This document shows, one piece after another, positions 45,613 through 56,513 of a stretch of DNA of 64,000 nucleotides; the stretch's first letter is position 1, and the number at the start of each line of letters is the position of its first letter. The stretch lies in contig NZ_CP124747.1 in assembly GCF_041860085.1 (NCBI RefSeq), positions 3,162,001-3,226,000 of the forward strand. Direction: 5' to 3'. A model generated the notes under the pieces. It worked only from the letters and a program-made list of their open reading frames with translations. It ran no database searches and had not been told where the DNA came from. Position numbers and translations under genes: made by a program. This stretch comes from Schlesneria sp. DSM 10557 (GTDB lineage: Bacteria; Planctomycetota; Planctomycetia; Planctomycetales; Planctomycetaceae).

Positions 45613-46866
45613 TCACGGCGCCTGCACGGCAACACTTTCGGCCTGTCGCATCACCCTGAGAAGATTGCCACTCATGACCTGATGGATTTGGGAGGCCGAG
45701 TAGCCCCGATTCAGCATTTCCTGAGTGATCAGCGGGTAAGTCGAAACATCATCAAGCTGTTCGGGAAGTAACGTGATGCCATCGTAGTCGGATCCGATGC
45801 CGACGTGATCGATCCCCGCCACTTTGACGATGTGGTCAATATGGTCAACCACATCATGAATACTGCCTCGCTGGATGGGATTCTCGAGGTCCCATCGTTG
45901 CCGGGCAATCTTGTACTCGGACTCGTTGGGATACTTCTCGCGAAGTTCCCGATTGACCTGAAACATATTGGCTCGTTTGCGAGCCGAGTCGGGATGAACG
46001 AATCCCGAAAAGAAATTCACCATGACAACTCCACCGTTTTCTCTAGTCAGCAGCAGCACATCGTCCGGAACATTTCGAGGATGGTCTGCGACAGCGCGGG
46101 CGGAAGAATGCGAAAAAATGACGGGAGCTTTCGTAATGCGGAGCGCGTCTTTCATCGTCTCTGCCGAGACGTGCGAGAGATCGATCAACATGCCCAGACG
46201 GTTCATCTCGCGGACGACTTCTTCGCCGAATTCCGTCAGGCCACCATGCTTTTCCTCATCGGTCGCGGCATCCGCCCAGGCGAGTGTGTCCGAATGGGTC
46301 AGCGTCATGTACCCTGCCCCCAGCTTGTGCAGTCGACGAAGATTTTCGATCGAATCTTCGATGCAGTGGCCCCCTTCCACTCCTATCAGCGACGCAATTT
46401 TTCCGCTCTTCTGGATCCGTTCGACATCCGACGCCGTACGGGCCAGCTCGAACGTCTCGGGGTATCGTTTGACGACCGCCCGGACGAGTTCGATTTGCTC
46501 GAGCGTCTTCAGAAGAGCCGTTCCGTCTTCCGAAGCGGAGGCGGGTACATAGACAGACCAGAACTGAGCCCCGACGTTCCCCTGCCGTAAGCGAGGGATA
46601 TCGGTATGCAGCTTGGGAACATGCTGTGAAAGATCAGCACGATCCAGCGAGGACGCAAAGTCGGTTCGTATCGCCCAGGGAAGATCATTATGACCATCGA
46701 AGACAAAGCCTGTGGAATGGATTCGCTTCGCTTCCTCCGTCAGCACAACCCGAGGTCGCTCGTCTCCCCACACGACGGACGTGAGGCCTCGCAGCGGCAA
46801 CGACGAACTGGCAACGATGAGCAGCAACACCAAAGTCGGGACGGTTCGAAGACGCATCGGGCTCAT
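45613..46866 (-). CDS. membrane (renal) dipeptidase, M19 family, secreted
   Basis: 417 residues from an ATG at 46866, which starts one base after the upstream gene's TGA; the frame opens 18 codons earlier. After a signal peptide (TVPTLVLLLIVASSSLPLRG) come the M19 zinc and catalytic motifs: VFDGHNDLPW (H-x-D), GVEGGHCIED (Glu), MTLTHSDTLAW, LIDLSHVSAE, IFSHSSARAV and VGIGSDYDG. It hydrolyses dipeptides. It is the last gene of a minus-strand cluster with the membrane protein and glucan phosphorylase genes. Confidence 0.95.
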   Translation of the reverse strand: MSPMRLRTVPTLVLLLIVASSSLPLRGLTSVVWGDERPRVVLTEEAKRIHSTGFVFDGHNDLPWAIRTDFASSLDRADLSQHVPKLHTDIPRLRQGNVGAQFWSVYVPASASEDGTALLKTLEQIELVRAVVKRYPETFELARTASDVERIQKSGKIASLIGVEGGHCIEDSIENLRRLHKLGAGYMTLTHSDTLAWADAATDEEKHGGLTEFGEEVVREMNRLGMLIDLSHVSAETMKDALRITKAPVIFSHSSARAVADHPRNVPDDVLLLTRENGGVVMVNFFSGFVHPDSARKRANMFQVNRELREKYPNESEYKIARQRWDLENPIQRGSIHDVVDHIDHIVKVAGIDHVGIGSDYDGITLLPEQLDDVSTYPLITQEMLNRGYSASQIHQVMSGNLLRVMRQAESVAVQAP

Positions 46867-46867
46867 A

Positions 46868-48232
46868 TCAGTTCGGTTCCTGCATTTTCTGTGGTGATAC
46901 ACCTTGATGGGGAATCGCATTGCAGCGGAAACTTCTGGCCAGCTTCTCGACCGCTGCCCGGTCGGGGTACTGATTCACCGTCCGTTTGCCCGTCCACCTG
47001 TTGGCCGGACCTTCGATCACGACACTTATTCTGTTCAGGCCGAACTGTTCACAGATCGCCAGCGCAACCCCGACTTGAAACCGATCCTGCGGGTAAATGG
47101 GAGCCCGCACGGCATCCAGGGACCAGCGATCGATCCGGATCGAATACCACTCGTCATTGCTCCAATGTGGGGCGAGATACTGATCCAGTGCAGGACGGAC
47201 TTTCGCAATTTCATCGACAGGGACCAACACCGTAACTCGCTCAGGATGTGATGCATAGACGGCCCATGCCGGCCAGTGATCACAGTAGCCGAACGCTTCG
47301 AACGCAGGCCACAGCATCGCCGCTGCCACGATCACGGTCGCCAGTCGATTCCCCAGAACAACGGGCCTTGCAACAGGATCAGACGGAGCGACAGGTTCAC
47401 TGGAAACGACATTCTGGTCCGGGAGTTCGGCTCTCGCTTTCGCAAACAGGCATCCATTCTGAATAAGAAAGAACAGATTCCAGATCAACACCCCCGGCTG
47501 ATGGCCATGTCCCAGCGGCCCCAGCGCGAGTATCAGGCCGACATGCATGACGGTCGCACCAACGAGGGCGACTCGGCGAGTTGATCGGAAAGCGAGACCG
47601 AATGCGATCAGAAACTCGACCAGCGGAATGAGGGCGGGCAGCGTGGTGACGACCGGCTTCGGCAAGCCCTCACACAGCGACAGCAGCCCCAATGATTTAC
47701 AGTACCCCGCCAGCATGAAGTAGCCATGCGTGGCACTGAATGCGACATCGACCTTCGACCAGGCAGACCAGAAATAAATGCTGATCACCAGCCATTGCCA
47801 GGCCCGTCGTGCGGTCTGACCATCCGCCGCCGCAAGGATGAGCGACAGCAAAACGAACTGCCAGGCCCACGGCTGAAGCCGATGCTGGTTGATAACGATC
47901 AAGGCAAGCGTACTGACACCAAGACCGACAGCAGCAACCCGCTGCACAGGCGGGTTTGCCCCGAAAATCATCCCCGTCAACGAGGCGAGCAGAAGTGCGA
48001 GACACAGCGACTCAACAGAGGACCCTCCGTGTCCGGCGGCTTCGATCAGCGGAACCCGTGGAAAGGCCGCTGTGGGGATCCACAGCGGCCAGGTCGCCAC
48101 AATCAGCGACATATGTCCCAGGGCGAGCAATTGGACCAATCGACGCCATTTCACCGGACTCTCTCGATCATACTGAGACAAGATGGAGATCCGCTGCGGG
48201 GAATCGACTACGACATCCGTGCCATACTGCAC
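46868..48232 (-). CDS. polytopic membrane protein (HTTM-like)
   Basis: 454 residues. The N-terminal two thirds holds about eight hydrophobic segments (for example [34 protein letters not shown] and [18 protein letters not shown]) with [11 protein letters not shown] between them, like HTTM/vitamin-K-dependent carboxylase-type membrane domains. The C-terminal part is soluble. The start is a GTG at 48232 overlapping the phosphorylase stop by 25 bp; a GTG preceded by GAGAG about 26 codons inside is an alternative. The function is unknown. Confidence 0.75.
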   Translation of the reverse strand: MQYGTDVVVDSPQRISILSQYDRESPVKWRRLVQLLALGHMSLIVATWPLWIPTAAFPRVPLIEAAGHGGSSVESLCLALLLASLTGMIFGANPPVQRVAAVGLGVSTLALIVINQHRLQPWAWQFVLLSLILAAADGQTARRAWQWLVISIYFWSAWSKVDVAFSATHGYFMLAGYCKSLGLLSLCEGLPKPVVTTLPALIPLVEFLIAFGLAFRSTRRVALVGATVMHVGLILALGPLGHGHQPGVLIWNLFFLIQNGCLFAKARAELPDQNVVSSEPVAPSDPVARPVVLGNRLATVIVAAAMLWPAFEAFGYCDHWPAWAVYASHPERVTVLVPVDEIAKVRPALDQYLAPHWSNDEWYSIRIDRWSLDAVRAPIYPQDRFQVGVALAICEQFGLNRISVVIEGPANRWTGKRTVNQYPDRAAVEKLARSFRCNAIPHQGVSPQKMQEPN

Positions 48233-50370
48233 GAGACACCGCCGGCCGCGGGAATGTAGGCGTGATTGACGTAGTCCATCACCATGCGGTCGGCATTAAA
48301 TCGCCATCCCAGAGTTCGAACCGACCGCTTCATGCGGGCAATCCATTCCTCGGGCAATCCATCTTCCTGATTCCGGTCGAAGTAGAGCGGGATCACCTGA
48401 TCCAGCAATACTCGGGTCAACGACTTTGCATCGCGATCATCCTGAATCGAATCATCAACATGTGTATGACCGTTGCCGATGGCGAACCCGTTCTGACCGT
48501 CGTACGCTTCGGCCCACCAGCCGTCAAGGATCGAGCAGTTGAGACCACCGTTCAATACGACCTTCTGACCACTCGTCCCCGATGCTTCCAGCGGACGACG
48601 AGGATTGTTCAGCCAGACGTCGACACCTTGAACAAGATGACGCGCCAGGTTGATGTCGTAATCCTCCAGCAACACGATCTTGCCCTTGAAGGCAGGGTCT
48701 TGCGTCAACTGGAAAATCCGCTGAAGAATGGCCTTACCGTAGTCATCAGCCGGGTGAGATTTACCCGCAAAGATGAACTGCACCGGATGAGCGGAATCGC
48801 AAATGATCTTTCCAAGGGTTTCCACGTCCCTCAAGACAAGGTCCGCTCGTTTATACGGAGCGAACCGACGAGCGAAGCCGATCGTCAACGCTTCCGGATC
48901 CAGCAACGTCGACATTTCCTGCTTTTCCGAATCAGGAAGACCAAGACGTTCCGCCCGTCGCAACATGCGATTTCGTGCGAACTGGATCAAACGGTTCTTG
49001 AGCGACTGATGGGTTTCCCACAGTTCACCGGGGGTCACATTCTCAAACCCCGCCCAAACTTCAGGCTCACCGGAACGAACGTGCCATTCCAGCGGCAGCA
49101 CTCGGTCGTACAGGTTTCGCATCTGCGGGGCCAGCCAGCTCGAAACGTGGACCCCGTTGGTAATGTGACCGATCGGAATTTCTTCTTCGCTGCGGTTGGG
49201 CCACAGACCCGTCCACATCCGGCGACTGACGACGCCGTGCAGGTTCGATACGGCATTGGCGCGACGGCTGCACTTGAATGCCAGAACCGTCATGCAGAAC
49301 GTTTCGTTCGGATTGTTGGGATCGACACGTCCAAGCCCCACCAGCCCGCCAGGTCCGATTCCCAACTGGTCGGCGATGGGACCGAGATGCTCTTCAAACA
49401 AACCCCAGTCGAAGCGGTCATGACCGGCAGGGACGGGAGTGTGAGTGGTGAAGCAGCAGCGCCAGGCCGTCATGAGCAGGGCATCGTCAAACGAATAACC
49501 GTCATTGACCATTCGCATGCGGATGAATTCCAGCGGAGCGAACGCCGAATGTCCTTCGTTCATGTGAAGGGCACACGGTTCGTACCCCATCGCCGTCAGT
49601 GCGCGGGTTCCCCCGATTCCGAGGACCAGTTCCTGGCGAATTCGAATCCGTTGATCCCCACCATAAAGCCGTGCGGTGAGCTTGCGATCTTCCGGAGTGT
49701 TCTGCTCGACATTGCAGTCCAGCAGGAACAACTTGACCCGACCGACGTCGACCTGCCAGACCTGGGCGTAGATCGGGCCATTACGCGTTTCCACCTGAAC
49801 CAGCACATGGTTTCCGTCAGGTGTCTTGGCCGGCTTGATCGCCAGACGACTGCTCTGCACGTAAGGATAGACCTCACGCTGCCAACCTGTCGCATCGATC
49901 TGCTGAGAGAAATAGCCTTCCTGATAGAAGAGTCCAACTGCGACGAGAGGAACTCCCAGGTCGGAGGCACTCTTCAGATGATCCCCTGCCAGAACACCCA
50001 GACCGCCCGAGTAGTTCGGCAGCGATTCGTGAATACCGAACTCAGCCGAGAAATACGCAATCGGGTTATGCCCCAGTACGCCGGCATGTGTGTCACCCCA
50101 GGTATGCTTGGACGACATGTATTCCTGCCAGCGGCGGTAGGCATAGTTCACGCGAGAATGCAGGACGACTTCGCGGCCCCGGTTCTCGAGTTGCTCGGGT
50201 GTGAACTCGCGCAGAAACACGATCGGGTTATGGTCCAGGTCAGCCCAGCGGACGGGATCGATGTCACGGAAGATGGAAACGACTTCCGGTTGCCAGCACC
50301 ACCACAGATTGCGAGCGAGCGCGTCCAGCTTTTCATACAAACTGAGCTGACAAGTTTGCGACAGAGCCAT
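48208..50370 (-). CDS. glgP: alpha-glucan (glycogen/maltodextrin) phosphorylase
   Basis: 720 residues from an ATG at 50370, a few bases after ATAGGGA. It belongs to the bacterial alpha-glucan phosphorylase type with an N-terminal DUF3417 ([19 protein letters not shown]). Other signatures are ISYFSAEFG-like [79 protein letters not shown] and the phosphate and pyridoxal-phosphate region [31 protein letters not shown]. It releases glucose 1-phosphate from glycogen. It heads a minus-strand cluster. Confidence 0.95.
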   Translation of the reverse strand: MALSQTCQLSLYEKLDALARNLWWCWQPEVVSIFRDIDPVRWADLDHNPIVFLREFTPEQLENRGREVVLHSRVNYAYRRWQEYMSSKHTWGDTHAGVLGHNPIAYFSAEFGIHESLPNYSGGLGVLAGDHLKSASDLGVPLVAVGLFYQEGYFSQQIDATGWQREVYPYVQSSRLAIKPAKTPDGNHVLVQVETRNGPIYAQVWQVDVGRVKLFLLDCNVEQNTPEDRKLTARLYGGDQRIRIRQELVLGIGGTRALTAMGYEPCALHMNEGHSAFAPLEFIRMRMVNDGYSFDDALLMTAWRCCFTTHTPVPAGHDRFDWGLFEEHLGPIADQLGIGPGGLVGLGRVDPNNPNETFCMTVLAFKCSRRANAVSNLHGVVSRRMWTGLWPNRSEEEIPIGHITNGVHVSSWLAPQMRNLYDRVLPLEWHVRSGEPEVWAGFENVTPGELWETHQSLKNRLIQFARNRMLRRAERLGLPDSEKQEMSTLLDPEALTIGFARRFAPYKRADLVLRDVETLGKIICDSAHPVQFIFAGKSHPADDYGKAILQRIFQLTQDPAFKGKIVLLEDYDINLARHLVQGVDVWLNNPRRPLEASGTSGQKVVLNGGLNCSILDGWWAEAYDGQNGFAIGNGHTHVDDSIQDDRDAKSLTRVLLDQVIPLYFDRNQEDGLPEEWIARMKRSVRTLGWRFNADRMVMDYVNHAYIPAAGGVSCSMARMS

Positions 50371-51373
50371 GGATTCTAATTTCCCTATGAGAAGATGTCT
50401 TTCCCGCACCGATGCCGGCCGACGTCAAGAACTGACCGCCGCGTTCGCTGCTGCCGAATCCCGAATGGTCAAGTTAACACCAACCAGGCATGGCGCATTT
50501 CCCTGCCTCTTCTTGCGTTGCAAATCCAGACGTCCAGTGGCACGTCCGGGTTCTCCGGTGACGCAATTTGCGTTTCAGGATGACCTGACCAACGAACCTC
50601 CAAATTGTCGCTGGGCAGGCGTCGGAAGTCGTAATCATGACGAACGCCCCCCAGATTGCCAACCGAGTGACGCAAATGGCAAGCCAGATGAACAATCGTC
50701 CGGTGACGTTCTGCAATCGTGTTCTTCGATGTCAGATCCAGCAGGATCGCGGGAGAGAAATAAAAGCACTCATACCACTGCTTCGGCGTCTTCGCAAAAG
50801 CAGCGCTTCTTCTTCGTTTGGATACCGAAAGACAGCACTGCATGATCGAGAACGGTCATACAGCGGCATTCTCATTTTTACCCACACCACCGATCAAGCA
50901 CGTTGTCATGAGGAGATCTCCGGCCATGCCACTGCTTCGGAGTCTTCGCAGAAGCAGTGCTTCCTCATTGTTTGGATACCGAAAGACAGCACTGCATGAC
51001 CGAGGACGATCATACAGTGGCATTCTCATTTTTACCCGTACCACCGGGAAAGCACGTTGTCATGAGGAGATCTCCCGCCATGCCACTGCTTCGAAGTCTT
51101 CGCAGAAGCAGTGCTTCTTCTTTGTTTGGATACCGAAAGACAGCACTGCATGACCGAGGACGGTCATACAGTGGCATTCTCACTTTTACCCGCACCACTG
51201 GGGAAGAGGGTTACAGGGAACCCTCCTTACAGACGTTCCTCACAACCGTGACGCCATGCAGATCGAGAACATGCTGAACGATCAGGCATCCCTGCCTTGC
51301 GTGTAACAGTCGATCTTGGTGGACTGCTTGATTTCCATCGACCGCTCATTCCTTCATCGCGAATTGATACACA
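50371..51373. other. 1,003-bp region with repeat array
   Basis: Divergent region between glgP and the acetyltransferase gene. It holds the structured repeat array at 50773-51176. The rest (50371-50772 and 51177-51373) has no gene-like frame or other repeat. Confidence 0.6.
50773..51176 (-). repeat. three tandem structured ~95-bp repeats (locus 2)
   Basis: Copies at 50773-50868, 50927-51022 and 51081-51176, period 154 bp. Each reads, on the plus strand, from an ACCACTG or TGCCACTGCTTCG start to an AGYGGCATTCT end, the reverse complement of locus 1 (28132-28536). The conserved 95 bases hold hairpins CACTGCATGACCG/CGGTCATACAGTG and CACTGCTTC/GAAGCAGTG (best in copies 2 and 3). The spacers are nearly identical to each other but unrelated to locus 1 spacers. 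Changes that become G-U pairs only on the minus strand suggest that any RNA is read from that strand. Confidence 0.88.
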
Positions 51374-52321
51374 ATGACAATCACGGTTTCACGGGTCGCC
51401 GAAGAGGATCGCGAGACTGCGCTGCGACTGCTGTTCGCTCGATTCCCCCAGGAAGAGCATTCGATACGCATTGAGGAAGCTCTCAAATCGGCACAGCAGG
51501 GAAGTCTCGACCTAAGTGGATTACTGCTGGCCCGGGAGAACGATGCTCCGGCAGGAGCTGCGTTGATGATGAAGCAGGCAGACTGCGTCGCTCTCGTCTG
51601 GCCTCCTGTCATCAGTGACCAATCGATCGATGCCGCAGAAGTGGAACAGGCATTGATGAGAAGGCTCTGCGAAGAGATTGAGAGCTCAGAGGCCAAGCTG
51701 GCGCAGTGTCTGATCAATCCCGAGGACACATCCGAGACCGAGTTGCTTCGCAGCGCTGGCTTCATTCACAGCGCGGACCTGTTCTTCATGGCTCGTCATC
51801 TCTCACAGGAGGATAGGGATGATGCCGGGTTGCAGCAGGAGACCGATCAGAACGAACTTCAGAGTATTGCCTTCAGCGCATCCACTTCAGACCGATTCGA
51901 AGGTGTGATCGAGCAGACCTACCATCAGAGCCTTGACTGCCAATTCCTCAATGGACTGAGGACTGGTAAAGACGCTGTGACCAGTCACAAACTCTCTGGC
52001 CAATTCGATCCGCAACACTGGCAACTTTATTCGGCAGGGCCGACGGATGTGGGTGTGCTGTTGATGAACCCCCACTTCGATCAAAACGGAATGGAGCTAG
52101 TTTATTTAGGCGTTGTTCCCGGATTTCGTGGCCGGGGAATTGGAAGACGCATGTTGCAGGCAGGGATTCGCACTGCCGCCCGGGCGGGACTGAGCATGAT
52201 CTTCGTGGCAGTGGACTGTGGAAACGCCTACGCAAACAATCTTTACAGCGAAATGGGGTTTGTGGAACTGGCGCGTCGACGTGTTCTTGTCAGACCTTCT
52301 GCTGAAGTGGCACGGAAGTAA
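51374..52321 (+). CDS. GNAT-family N-acetyltransferase, two-domain
   Basis: 315 residues. The C-terminal half is a clear GNAT domain with the acetyl-CoA motif LGVVPGFRGRGIGRRMLQAG and the later VAVDCGNAYANNLYSEMGFVE. The N-terminal half has the length and pattern of a degenerate second GNAT domain (LLARENDAPAGAALMMKQADCVALVWPP), making a tandem layout. The substrate is unknown. It is divergent from the repeat array and glgP, and is followed by dnaA. Confidence 0.85.
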   Translation: MTITVSRVAEEDRETALRLLFARFPQEEHSIRIEEALKSAQQGSLDLSGLLLARENDAPAGAALMMKQADCVALVWPPVISDQSIDAAEVEQALMRRLCEEIESSEAKLAQCLINPEDTSETELLRSAGFIHSADLFFMARHLSQEDRDDAGLQQETDQNELQSIAFSASTSDRFEGVIEQTYHQSLDCQFLNGLRTGKDAVTSHKLSGQFDPQHWQLYSAGPTDVGVLLMNPHFDQNGMELVYLGVVPGFRGRGIGRRMLQAGIRTAARAGLSMIFVAVDCGNAYANNLYSEMGFVELARRRVLVRPSAEVARK

Positions 52322-52711
52322 TCCACACGGTTTGAACAATGCTGTGTGGCCATGCGAAGCCCCGAATTCTCCCTATTGAAAGTGGCAAGTTCGTTCTAAT
52401 CAGGGACTTTCGTATCTGTCGGAAAGGTCAATGAAGAATGTGTGAAAAAACTCTCTCTGAATGATTTGACTCCCGCTTCTGACGAGATAGGATCGTGCCC
52501 ACTTGGTGACTTCACGACGAGGCTGATGAATGGCTCACACCAACCATCGGTCTCTCATTTCTGGTTAGCTCTACCGCTCTCAATCTCCAACTTTTGCCGA
52601 TGCGTCGGTGAGGTTGGCGCGTTGTGTTCGCACTGTCAGATGGATCTGGGGCGCATATTTTGTGCGCCGACGGAAGACTGGCAGCGGTCTGGCTTGTTAA
52701 GGGGGTGCAAG
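52322..52711. other. 390-bp region upstream of dnaA-family gene
   Basis: The dnaA frame opens here (from 52442), but the protein start is placed at 52712. A single TAATCCACA (52319-52327) resembles a DnaA box with one mismatch; there is no cluster of boxes, so no origin is called. Confidence 0.5.
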
Positions 52712-54226
52712 ATGCAACCCGGCATGACGCCGACCGTCCGCGCAGAGGTGAGCTCTGCGATTAACGACGACATAGACACGACATTGACACAGGCAGTACT
52801 GCATGAAATACAAGAACGACTGGGAGCGAAACGCTTCGCACTCTGGTTCGACGGTAAGGTCCGATTATCGATCTCGGACGATTGCCTGACAGTCGCAGTA
52901 GGAAGCCCTTTCCTGCTGAACTGGATGCAACGGCAATTCCAGTCTGAACTGACCGGTGCAGCTCAGTCGGTATTGGGACATTCCGCCCAGTCGCGGTTTA
53001 CTGTCGACGCCAGCCTTGCTGTGGCAAGGCCGTCGGCACCGGTACAGGCTCCCCCCGCCGCGAGTTCAGCAAAGTCGGCATCCGCCCCTGCGGCGAAAGC
53101 TCGATCTGCATCGGATCCCGTGACGGTCGTCGTCCCGGCCCAGAGTGTCGTCGCAAGCGCGACGTCTCCGTTATTGCCCAGCCGCAGTCGGCGACTGGCC
53201 GATCTGAGTGACTTCATTCCCGGCCCCCAGACGGAACTGGCACTGACAGCCGCCCGTCAATTGGCCAGCGGACAGCAGGTCCCGTTCAACCCACTCTATG
53301 TTTGTGGGCCCGTCGGTACGGGCAAGACGCATCTGCTGGAGGGCATCTGCCGGCAGCTCAAACGCGTGCAGCCTATGGCAAATGTCGTTCTGATCACTGC
53401 AGAGGCCTTTGGTAACTACTTCACGCAGGCATTGCGAGATCATTCACTTCCCGGCTTCCGACAACGGTTCCGCGGGGTGGATGTGCTGATCGTCGACAAC
53501 GTCGAATTCTTCGAATCGAAGCGCGTCTTCCAAGAAGAGTTCCTGCATACGATCACAGACCTTACTGATCATGGACGCCCGATCGTTCTGAGCGGAACTC
53601 GACACCCCCGACTGCTGAACAAATTGAGCGACGAGCTGGTCTCGCGTTTTCAATCAGGTCTCGTCTGCCGTCTGGAAGCGCCTGACCTCGCGACGCGGGT
53701 GAAGATCGTCAACGCCAAAGCAACACGGATGAAGGGGAGCATTTCTCCGGAAGCGTTGCAGTACATTGCTCAGCGATTCCAGTCCAACGTGCGGGAACTC
53801 GAAGGGGCACTCAACTGCCTTCAGACGTACTACACGATGATTCACAAGACGGTCACGCTCGCCTCCGCTCGGGAAATCCTGGCGGATCTGGAACGTGACT
53901 GTCTGCGGCTCATCCGAGTCACCGACATTGAGCGAGTCGTCTGCAGCCTGTTTGGGGTCAAGCCGAAGGACCTGCAGTCCATGAGCCGAGTCCGTACCCT
54001 CAGCCAGCCTCGTATGCTCGCGATGTTCCTGGCTCGCAAGCATACCCCTTCGGCCTATGCCGAGATCGGTCAGCATTTTGGCGGACGAAACCACAGTACA
54101 GTCATGTCGGCCGAACGAAAGGTCAAACAATGGCTGGAACAGAACGAGAAGATCAAAGTCGCTGCCCAGAGCTGGTCGGTGGGCGAACTGGTGCAAACGC
54201 TGGAACAGCAGTTGATGGCAGGCTGA
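52712..54226 (+). CDS. DnaA-family replication initiator protein
   Basis: 504 residues from an ATG at 52712 that follows GGGGGTG at a good distance. Domain I (about 25-85) is recognisable (VLHEIQERLGAKRFALWF), a Ser/Ala/Pro linker spans about 95-155, and the AAA+ domain has GPVGTGKTHLL (199-209) and DVLIVDNVEFF (257-267). Domain IV ends with SRVRTLSQPRMLAMFLARKHT and FGGRNHSTV. Three changes from the usual are the Walker B Asp-Asn (commonly Asp-Asp), GRNHSTV (commonly GRDHSTV) and LLNKLSDEL. It is probably DnaA or a close paralogue; planctomycetes can carry more than one. Confidence 0.85.
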   Translation: MQPGMTPTVRAEVSSAINDDIDTTLTQAVLHEIQERLGAKRFALWFDGKVRLSISDDCLTVAVGSPFLLNWMQRQFQSELTGAAQSVLGHSAQSRFTVDASLAVARPSAPVQAPPAASSAKSASAPAAKARSASDPVTVVVPAQSVVASATSPLLPSRSRRLADLSDFIPGPQTELALTAARQLASGQQVPFNPLYVCGPVGTGKTHLLEGICRQLKRVQPMANVVLITAEAFGNYFTQALRDHSLPGFRQRFRGVDVLIVDNVEFFESKRVFQEEFLHTITDLTDHGRPIVLSGTRHPRLLNKLSDELVSRFQSGLVCRLEAPDLATRVKIVNAKATRMKGSISPEALQYIAQRFQSNVRELEGALNCLQTYYTMIHKTVTLASAREILADLERDCLRLIRVTDIERVVCSLFGVKPKDLQSMSRVRTLSQPRMLAMFLARKHTPSAYAEIGQHFGGRNHSTVMSAERKVKQWLEQNEKIKVAAQSWSVGELVQTLEQQLMAG

Positions 54227-54402
54227 GCAGGTAAACCGGCGCAGATTAAATCTGACGCCGGAAGTCCCGCAAAGAGACCCAGGGAATGCTGGTCTCAACC
54301 CCGGATGGGGACGAATGGGGCGTCGGGTTCGAGCAGGACAAGAACTCCGCCCGGGTGAACCTGCCAGACCCTCCAACGGAAGCAACTTTGAGGCGGGGCC
54401 AG

Positions 54403-55080
54403 CTAATTCAGCCCCGCTGCCGCGAGCCATCGGGTGACGTCTCTCAGATCGTCCAGCAGCAAGTCCGGTTGATGAGGCTCCAGTTCGTCGACGGAGAAGA
54501 TCCCTGTCGCCACCGCCAGGACTTTCGCACCTATCGCTCGAGCACACCGGATGTCCGAGGGGGTATCACCGATCACCCAGACTCGATCGGGTTCGACATG
54601 CGGATGTCGAGACTGCACCAGTTGCCACGCCGTTCGTGCGACGTCGTCACGATCCAGATGCAGGTCGCCGTACCCGCCGACCGAGAAATGGTGCGACAAA
54701 CCATAGTGGGCCAGCTTGAGCTTCGCCCCCTCAGCAAAATTCCCCGTGAGCAACCCTAAATGCAGATTGTCGCGAGTACTCAGCGATTGCAGCAGTTCGG
54801 GAACGCCGGGCAGAATTGTTCCCGGCCGCGTCTTCAGTGAATTCGGCAGTAGCCGAAAATACGACTTCAGATAGCGATCCCAGTGATCGTCATTAACGTC
54901 AATCCCATGGAACTTGAACAGATCCATGGCGATAGCGCGATCGGTTCTTCCAGCCGTCGGAATCCCCGACACCGGTCCCGCAGCACCGAATTCTTCCGCC
55001 AGCGACTGTTCCATTGCCGCCTGCCCTGCCCCACCCGCATCAATCAACGTTCCGTCGATATCGAAGAGAAAAACGTTCAT
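54403..55080 (-). CDS. HAD-superfamily phosphatase
   Basis: 225 residues. It has all four HAD motifs: FLFDIDGTLID (motif I), GLLTGNFAEG (motif II), a Lys in the AEGAKLKLAHYG region, and VWVIGDTPSDIRCARAIGAK (motif IV). A cap-domain insertion lies between motifs I and II. It looks like a phosphoglycolate-phosphatase-type hydrolase, but the substrate cannot be told. It converges with the dnaA-family gene with 176 bp between. Confidence 0.9.
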   Translation of the reverse strand: MNVFLFDIDGTLIDAGGAGQAAMEQSLAEEFGAAGPVSGIPTAGRTDRAIAMDLFKFHGIDVNDDHWDRYLKSYFRLLPNSLKTRPGTILPGVPELLQSLSTRDNLHLGLLTGNFAEGAKLKLAHYGLSHHFSVGGYGDLHLDRDDVARTAWQLVQSRHPHVEPDRVWVIGDTPSDIRCARAIGAKVLAVATGIFSVDELEPHQPDLLLDDLRDVTRWLAAAGLN

Positions 55081-55498
55081 CCCGAATAAGACCCCGGTTT
55101 AATTCGAAACCCATTTCATTGCTTTAGCGTCGGCAGATCGCCGTTATTCGCAGACACAACTTTACACAACCGGCCTCCGGGTGGCGATCTCGACATGGGA
55201 CCCATCAGGTCGACCGACTTTGTCGTATGCCAGGTAAGTCTCGGGTTAGCAGAAAAGCGAACTCGAAGGATCGTCACTGTTCCCATGCGATTCCGTTAAC
55301 CAAATCGATTCGGACTTGCGAACCAGGAAAAAACGAAGTAGGTTCGAGTCAACCTTTCACAAATAGACAGCGTCAACCGAGCCCTGATTCCCAATCAATG
55401 ATGCGCAGGCATGCACGCCATGACACACAGGCGCTCTAGTCCTTGTGTCTAATGCACAGAAGTTGGACTCACACGACGACGAAGTGAAGACGAATACC
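55081..55498. other. divergent intergenic region
   Basis: 418 bp between the HAD phosphatase gene and a secreted protein gene. No gene, repeat or clear promoter was seen. Confidence 0.5.
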
Positions 55499-55948
55499 AT
55501 GTGCGGCAGAGCAACAACGGGCAATGATGATTCTGGACGATCCGTCCAGCGTATCGTCCGCTGTTCGTGCGGGCTGCTCATCGTGCTTCTGTTCATTCAG
55601 GCTTCCGCCAGCACTGCGATCGCATCATGCGGTGATTACCTGCACCGCGGGCCCGAATCGCACGACCAACTGATGCTGCAGATCATGCTCTCCGACGAGG
55701 GACTTCGGTCGGAAGCTCCGATGCCGTCAGATCCCAGGACACCCTGTCACGGACCTCGATGTCGCAGCACCCCAATCCCTGCAGCGCCCTCGGTGCCCAC
55801 CAGCTTGATCGAGCGGCAGTCCGAAACGGCAGCCCTGCTGACGAGCGAACCAGCCATGCTGGTGGAGTGGTCCGCACCGATTTTTCCTCTCTCTTCTGCG
55901 AAGCTCACTTCACGTGAGTGTTCGATCTTTCGCCCCCCCTGCAACTAA
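55499..55948 (+). CDS. small secreted Cys-rich protein, unknown
   Basis: 149 residues from an ATG at 55499. A membrane or signal segment (GLLIVLLFIQASASTAIA) precedes SCGDYLHRG and a PCHGPRCRSTP motif, which looks like a planctomycete secreted family with paired Cys residues. The rest is of low complexity with many Ser and Pro. The function is unknown. The frame opens earlier at 55445 but without conserved sequence. Confidence 0.6.
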   Translation: MCGRATTGNDDSGRSVQRIVRCSCGLLIVLLFIQASASTAIASCGDYLHRGPESHDQLMLQIMLSDEGLRSEAPMPSDPRTPCHGPRCRSTPIPAAPSVPTSLIERQSETAALLTSEPAMLVEWSAPIFPLSSAKLTSRECSIFRPPCN

Positions 55949-56513
55949 TCTGACAGGTGCACGAAATGGCTCAAGGCAAGCGGTATTCCCCTTGCGCAGC
56001 CAGCGATTGGATACCGGCCTCCTCAGACCATAGTGTTGCCAGCCTCATGAAGTTCTGCTTCTCGGGACTGCCAACGAATGTCATCGCTTGAGGGGTCCAA
56101 TCCGGTCATCGATTTCCGCAGACTTCACTCGCTGAGAATCTGCTTTTCGATCGACGTGGCCCTCGCCTGCGGACTAAGGATGGGAACCTCGCATCCGAAA
56201 ACCGTAAAGGCGATTCCGCTCGAACGAGCCCTGGGCTGAAGTCGAGACTGCTGCCGCTCTCTTGCGCCTGGATAAGGACCAAGACAGAGCGACCCTCGTG
56301 CATCGTCGTTGTCATGTGACTGGGAAGCCGATCTGCCGGATGGGCAGGTCAGCCCCCATGGGCCTCATCGCGAAACCGCTATATCTGGCCACCTGAGGGT
56401 GATGGGTAGCGAAGCCTTGCTCGCACTCCGCACGACGTGAGTTGCCTTCCGTTGTTATTTCCGTTGCTTTTTTCAACCTGCTTGTCTTTTTATTTCACTA
56501 TAAAGGTTTCAAC
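55949..56513. other. 565-bp gene-free region
   Basis: Between the small secreted protein gene and a DUF1559 gene. The DUF1559 frame extends into it as hydrophobic codons but is not believed to start there. No repeat or promoter was called. Confidence 0.5.

Noticed and set aside
47956-50379. 807-codon plus-strand open frame
   Set aside because: It lies opposite glgP and the membrane protein gene and has no sensible protein features; a shadow of GC-rich coding DNA.
50773-51176. integron attC sites
   Set aside because: There are no gene cassettes between copies and no integrase; spacers within the locus are copies of each other.
52319-52327. DnaA box marking an origin
   Set aside because: A single near-match with no cluster and no AT-rich unwinding region.
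52442-52711. 90-residue N-terminal extension of the DnaA-family protein
   Set aside because: The extension has no DnaA domain features, and the internal ATG has a good ribosome-binding site.
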